Shown here: piece after piece, positions 29,548-34,417 of the stretch
Layout: every line of letters starts with the position of its first letter
How positions within the stretch are numbered: position 1 is the first letter of the stretch
Origin: Melioribacter sp.
GTDB taxonomy: Bacteria; Bacteroidota; Ignavibacteria; Ignavibacteriales; Melioribacteraceae
Assembly: GCA_012026935.1 (NCBI GenBank)
Contig: VEPI01000050.1
Coordinates: 1 to 34,417, forward strand
Direction of reading: 5' to 3'
DNA: 34,417 bases
The notes under the pieces: model-generated
Database searches by the model: none
Told to the model about the DNA's origin: nothing
The model's input: only the letters and a program-made list of their open reading frames with translations
Made by a program: the position numbers and the translations under genes

Positions 29548-32475
29548 ATGAAAAATCAATCCATAAGATCTCATCATTTAGTAATAATATTAGCCATCGT
29601 AATGACGATTGTTACAGGATTGCTGCTAATAGGACTTAACAAAACGACAGAAAAAGAAATAGTAAAAGAGTATAATAAAGAACAGCTTCATTCTGTTAAA
29701 GATTTTTCAAGTAATATTGAAACATACATAAATACCAGAGTAGAAGTAGTTGATCTATTATCATCTCTCTTAGCTTTCCGAAAATACGATTCGAAATTTA
29801 TTAAAACTGAGATAAATCATTTTTATGAAAATGAAAAAGGAAATTTTGTAACTAAGTTGAGTCTATATGATAAAACCGGAACTATTATTTATTCCAGTAG
29901 TAAAGATATAATAGGACATAAATTAGCAGAATCTGAAATTTTTAGATGGGCAAAAAATCCGGAGAACAAAGGAAAACAATTCATATCGTCTCCAATCAAG
30001 GTACCAAAAGTAAAGGGTGATTCCATTCCTCACATACATTTTGTTATAGCAGTACCAATTTATAATGTAGCTGATATAAATGATAAAATGGATTCTTCTC
30101 AAAAGTTTTCAGGAGTAGTAACTGAAACCGTGGATTTTGATAAACTGCTTCAGACTTTAATTTCTAATCATCAATCAGATAAGGTTAAAGAATATCTTTG
30201 GGTTATGGAGAAAAATGGGACCTTATTATTTCATGCTGATCATCCCGAAATGGCCTTTGCTAATGTTCAGCAAAGGAATGAATCGTGTATGAACTGTCAC
30301 ATTTCTTTTCAACATATTGAAACAATGCGTTTAAAAAAAGAAGGGAATATAGAATATCAGCTAAAGAATAGACCGCTCAAATTAGCTAGTTATACAACAC
30401 TCGATTATAAAAATATTTCTTGGACTTTGGTTCTTAATATGCCATCGGAGCAAGTAGCTGGTTTTATAGATGAGAATTTATTTCGGTCTTATCTTCTTCT
30501 TGGAATGATTGCACTTACATTTTTTACAATTTCATTTTTTATTTACCGCGGTTTCAAATTGAGGGTTAGAGCTGAAGAGGAAACTAAACAGCTTAGAGAA
30601 AAAAGTATTCTTAAAGAAAAGATTGAAGAATCGGAGAAACGTTATAGAAATCTTGTAGAATCTTCACCGGATGCAATAGCAGTACATTGTGGCGGAATAC
30701 TTGTATATGCAAACGAAGCCAGCGCAAAATTGGTTGGTGCTTTTAAACCTGAAGACCTTATTGGAAAGCCTGCTCTTGATATACTTCATCCTGATTATCA
30801 TGAACAAACTAAAAAGCGAATTGAACAAGTGTTGCGCACTAAACAACCAAGTGATTTGGCGGAAGAAAAATTTATACGACTCGATGGAAAAGTTATTGAT
30901 GTTGATGTTATTGCTATTCCTACAACTTATAATAATAAAGATGCCGTGCAAGTTATTGTAAGAGATATTACAAATCGTAAGCGTGCCGAAAAAGAGATAA
31001 GAGTAAAAGAAAACAGGATGCGCATGATTGTTGAAGGAACACCTTATTTGTTTTTCTATACTCAGAATTCGGATGGAAGAGTCACTTATATTTCTCCTTC
31101 TGTCGAAAAGATCACAGGACATTCTGTTGATGAATGGATTAATCAGTCAAGTTGGTTCGTCACTGATAATAAGATTAACGAATATGCTAAAGAAAGAACA
31201 CATGCAAACTTGCGAGGAGAATTTTCGCAAAAACCAATATTATTAGAAATTGAACATATTGATAAACATCCAATTCTTCTTGAAGTATATGAAAATCCGA
31301 TAATTGAGAATGACACTGTTGTAGGACTTCAGGGAGTGGCTCACGACATTACTGAACGCAAACATGCGGAAGAGGAGTTGCGCACTAGGAAGGCATATTT
31401 ATCAGCGATCATAGAAAACCAACCCGGATTATTGTGGTTAAAGGATACAAAAAGCCGGTTCCTTGCAGTGAATCAAGCATTTGCTGCTGCCTGTGGTAGA
31501 CAAACTCCAATGGATGTTATCGGAAAGACAGACCTCGATGTTTGGCCCCGCGAGCAGGCAGAGAAATACCGAGCAGATGATGCTCAAGTGATGCAATCCG
31601 CCAAGTCAGTTTCGATTGAAGAACTGGTGTATAGCAATGGTGAAGCTAAATGGTTCGAGACATTTAAAACTCCTGTAAAGGATGCCAGTGGAAGAATTAT
31701 GGGTACTACCGGATATGCTCACGATATTACTGAGCGCATTCGAGCCAATGTAGAACTTATTAAAGCAAAAGAAAAAGCTGAAGAATCCGACAAACTGAAA
31801 TCTGAGTTCCTCGCACAAATATCGCATGAAATTAGAACTCCCCTAAATGCAATAGTCGGAAATGTTGAATACCTCGGTGAGGTTTTTGATGATAATATGG
31901 ATTCTGATTCCCGTAATTGTTTTGAAGGCATTAATCTAGCTTCAAAAAGAATTATTAGAACTGTAGATCTAGTACTTAACGTTGCTGAGTTACAAACCAG
32001 CGGTTATAAACCGTATCTTAGTAGTATCAATCTTGATTCTGAAGTTCTGCAAAAATTATTTCATGAGCATCAGCTTTCCGCTAAACAGAAAGGATTAGAG
32101 TTTGTTTATAATTGCAAGGTAAATGACTGGAATACAATAGCAGATAATTACAGCGTTACACAAATATTTGCCAACTTGATAGATAATGCCATCAAGTATA
32201 CAAAAAAGGGTAAAGTGGAAATACAATTAGATAAGAATGCAAATAACAAAATTATGGTTGAGATAAAAGATACTGGTGTTGGAGTAAGTAAAGAATTTCT
32301 TCCAAAGTTATTTGATCCATTCTTACAGGAAGATACCGGTTATACAAGATCTTATGACGGAAGCGGGCTTGGACTAACTTTAGTAAAGAACTACTGCAAA
32401 ATAAACAATGCAACTATAGAAGTTGAAAGTGAAAAAAATGTTGGTTCAACCTTTAGAGTAACATTTAACAATTAG
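29548..32475 (+). CDS. Three-PAS sensor histidine kinase with periplasmic c-heme motif
   Basis: A membrane-bound histidine kinase of 975 aa. Helix 1 is at about residues 11-30, a periplasmic Cache-like sensor domain at about 31-312, and helix 2 at about 314-333. The sensor domain contains CMNCH at residues 247-251, the CxxCH motif for covalent heme c. In the cytoplasm follow a short coiled coil (to about 365), three PAS domains (about 367-480, 485-610 and 612-735, each ending in a DIT-R/ER segment) and a HisKA domain with His760 in SHEIRTPLNAI. The ATPase domain has the N-box NLIDNAIKYT, G1 DTGVGVSKEF and G2 DGSGLGLTLV. There is no receiver domain and no adjacent response regulator. A redox- or gas-sensing role is inferred from the heme motif. 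Confidence 0.9.
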   Translation: MKNQSIRSHHLVIILAIVMTIVTGLLLIGLNKTTEKEIVKEYNKEQLHSVKDFSSNIETYINTRVEVVDLLSSLLAFRKYDSKFIKTEINHFYENEKGNFVTKLSLYDKTGTIIYSSSKDIIGHKLAESEIFRWAKNPENKGKQFISSPIKVPKVKGDSIPHIHFVIAVPIYNVADINDKMDSSQKFSGVVTETVDFDKLLQTLISNHQSDKVKEYLWVMEKNGTLLFHADHPEMAFANVQQRNESCMNCHISFQHIETMRLKKEGNIEYQLKNRPLKLASYTTLDYKNISWTLVLNMPSEQVAGFIDENLFRSYLLLGMIALTFFTISFFIYRGFKLRVRAEEETKQLREKSILKEKIEESEKRYRNLVESSPDAIAVHCGGILVYANEASAKLVGAFKPEDLIGKPALDILHPDYHEQTKKRIEQVLRTKQPSDLAEEKFIRLDGKVIDVDVIAIPTTYNNKDAVQVIVRDITNRKRAEKEIRVKENRMRMIVEGTPYLFFYTQNSDGRVTYISPSVEKITGHSVDEWINQSSWFVTDNKINEYAKERTHANLRGEFSQKPILLEIEHIDKHPILLEVYENPIIENDTVVGLQGVAHDITERKHAEEELRTRKAYLSAIIENQPGLLWLKDTKSRFLAVNQAFAAACGRQTPMDVIGKTDLDVWPREQAEKYRADDAQVMQSAKSVSIEELVYSNGEAKWFETFKTPVKDASGRIMGTTGYAHDITERIRANVELIKAKEKAEESDKLKSEFLAQISHEIRTPLNAIVGNVEYLGEVFDDNMDSDSRNCFEGINLASKRIIRTVDLVLNVAELQTSGYKPYLSSINLDSEVLQKLFHEHQLSAKQKGLEFVYNCKVNDWNTIADNYSVTQIFANLIDNAIKYTKKGKVEIQLDKNANNKIMVEIKDTGVGVSKEFLPKLFDPFLQEDTGYTRSYDGSGLGLTLVKNYCKINNATIEVESEKNVGSTFRVTFNN

Positions 32476-32479
32476 ACTT

Positions 32480-32511
32480 TTTGGAATTCAACGCATACTT
32501 TCATAATTTTC
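32480..32511 (+). promoter_or_regulatory. Candidate promoter for atpDC
   Basis: TTTG (32480-32483) and TAATTTTC (32504-32511) are 20 bases apart, one base short of the TTTG / TAnnTTTG consensus. It lies 31 bases before the atpD ATG. Confidence 0.45.
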
Positions 32512-32526
32512 CGCACAAAATTTTGA

Positions 32527-33951
<1,425 letters not shown>

Positions 33952-33972
33952 GCCGGAGGCTTACAAGTAATA

Positions 33973-34383
33973 ATGAAAGAAATTTTTGTTGAAATAATTA
34001 CTCCATCAAAGAGTGCATTTAAAGGACAAGTAAAATCTATTACTGTACCCGGAACACTGGGGAATTTTCAAGTGTTATTCAATCATGCACCTATGCTAAG
34101 TACATTTGAAATTGGAAAGATAAAATTGAATGATACCAATGATAAAGAAATTGAATATGCTACAAGCGGCGGAACAGTAGAAGTTAATGATAATAAAATT
34201 TTAATCCTTGCTGATAGTGTTGAGACTTCAAACGAAATTGATGTTGAACGTGCAAAGAAAGCTTATGAACGAGCTAAGGAAAGATTAGCCGCAACTAATA
34301 GAGGTGATATTGATGTTCTTCGAGCTGAACTTTCATTGCAGCGTGCAATTAATAGAATGAAATTTGTGAATGCTGATTATTAG
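33973..34383 (+). CDS. atpC: ATP synthase F1 epsilon subunit
   Basis: A 136-aa subunit of the rotor stalk. The N-terminal beta-sandwich is recognisable by VEIITPSKSAFKGQVKSI, VPGTLGNFQVLFNHAPMLS and the GGTVEVNDNKILILAD strand. The C-terminal part (about residues 85-136) forms two helices. The full-length form with both helices is present, which in other bacteria can inhibit ATP hydrolysis. GCCGGAGG lies upstream, 21 bases after atpD. Confidence 0.95.
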   Translation: MKEIFVEIITPSKSAFKGQVKSITVPGTLGNFQVLFNHAPMLSTFEIGKIKLNDTNDKEIEYATSGGTVEVNDNKILILADSVETSNEIDVERAKKAYERAKERLAATNRGDIDVLRAELSLQRAINRMKFVNADY

Positions 34384-34417
34384 CATTTAGCTGTTTGCTT
34401 TTAGTTTAAAAGAAAAA

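Noticed and set aside
30664-31122. Minus-strand 152-codon frame within the sensor kinase
   Set aside because: Antisense to the first and second PAS domains; composition is that of a shadow frame with no recognisable motif.
34398-34412. Terminator after atpC
   Set aside because: CTTTTA/TAAAAG forms only a weak six-pair A/T-rich stem and is followed by A's, not T's, within the window.

Overview
The window looks like a chromosomal segment from an AT-rich, Gram-negative member of the Bacteroidota/Chlorobi/Ignavibacteriota side of the FCB group, most likely an Ignavibacteria-type bacterium. This is inferred from three things. There is an outer-membrane toolkit (LolCDE-type transporter, porin, lipoproteins). 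The atpD-atpC pair sits apart from the rest of the ATP synthase genes. Several gene starts carry -33/-7 elements of the TTTG / TAnnTTTG kind. The species cannot be named from the sequence alone.

Layout. 1-3100 (minus): two LolC/LolE-type permeases and the LolD-type ATPase, which is cut by the window edge. 3318-3718: tRNA genes Pro(TGG), Arg(TCT), His(GTG) and Glu(TTC). 3829-4635: a PlsC-like acyltransferase with altered motifs. 4678-10498: a phosphate-starvation block with a small two-helix membrane protein, an outer-membrane porin and pstS-pstC-pstA-pstB-phoU. Both the small gene and the porin are preceded by four hexamers of the TTAACA type at an exact 11-bp period, followed at the same distance by a -7 element. 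10696-11637: LD-carboxypeptidase. 11836-14283: hydG and hydE, without hydF. 14359-15770: a TPR lipoprotein and a DUF58 protein. 15846-16532: a NADAR/YbiA-type protein with an export signal. 16558-18522: a hicBA toxin-antitoxin pair sitting between a decayed copy of the 3' end of a phosphohexomutase gene and the intact gene. 18627-19346: endonuclease III.

19571-26410 is a compact lipoate-dependent 2-oxoacid dehydrogenase locus: lpd (E3), lipB, a fused E1 alpha/beta, E2 with two lipoyl domains, and lipA. It holds the three catalytic components plus the two enzymes that make and attach lipoate. 26730-29455 is a four-subunit 2-oxoacid:ferredoxin oxidoreductase of the VOR type, so NAD-linked and ferredoxin-linked versions of similar chemistry lie side by side. 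A strong terminator overlapping a 23-codon ORF stands directly in front of the VOR operon. 29548-32475 is a three-PAS sensor histidine kinase whose periplasmic domain carries a CxxCH heme-attachment motif. 32542-34383 is atpD-atpC.

Short interspersed repeats of several families fill many gene junctions, especially between 18.5 and 25.5 kb. In the E2 gene two such repeats lie inside the coding sequence and form part of the linker between domains.

Most genes are ordinary housekeeping genes. The observations most worth following are the hicBA insertion that duplicated and re-ended the phosphohexomutase gene, the 11-bp-periodic Pho-box promoters and the small membrane gene they point to, the c-heme sensor kinase, the exported NADAR protein, the possible attenuator of the VOR operon, and the repeats built into E2.
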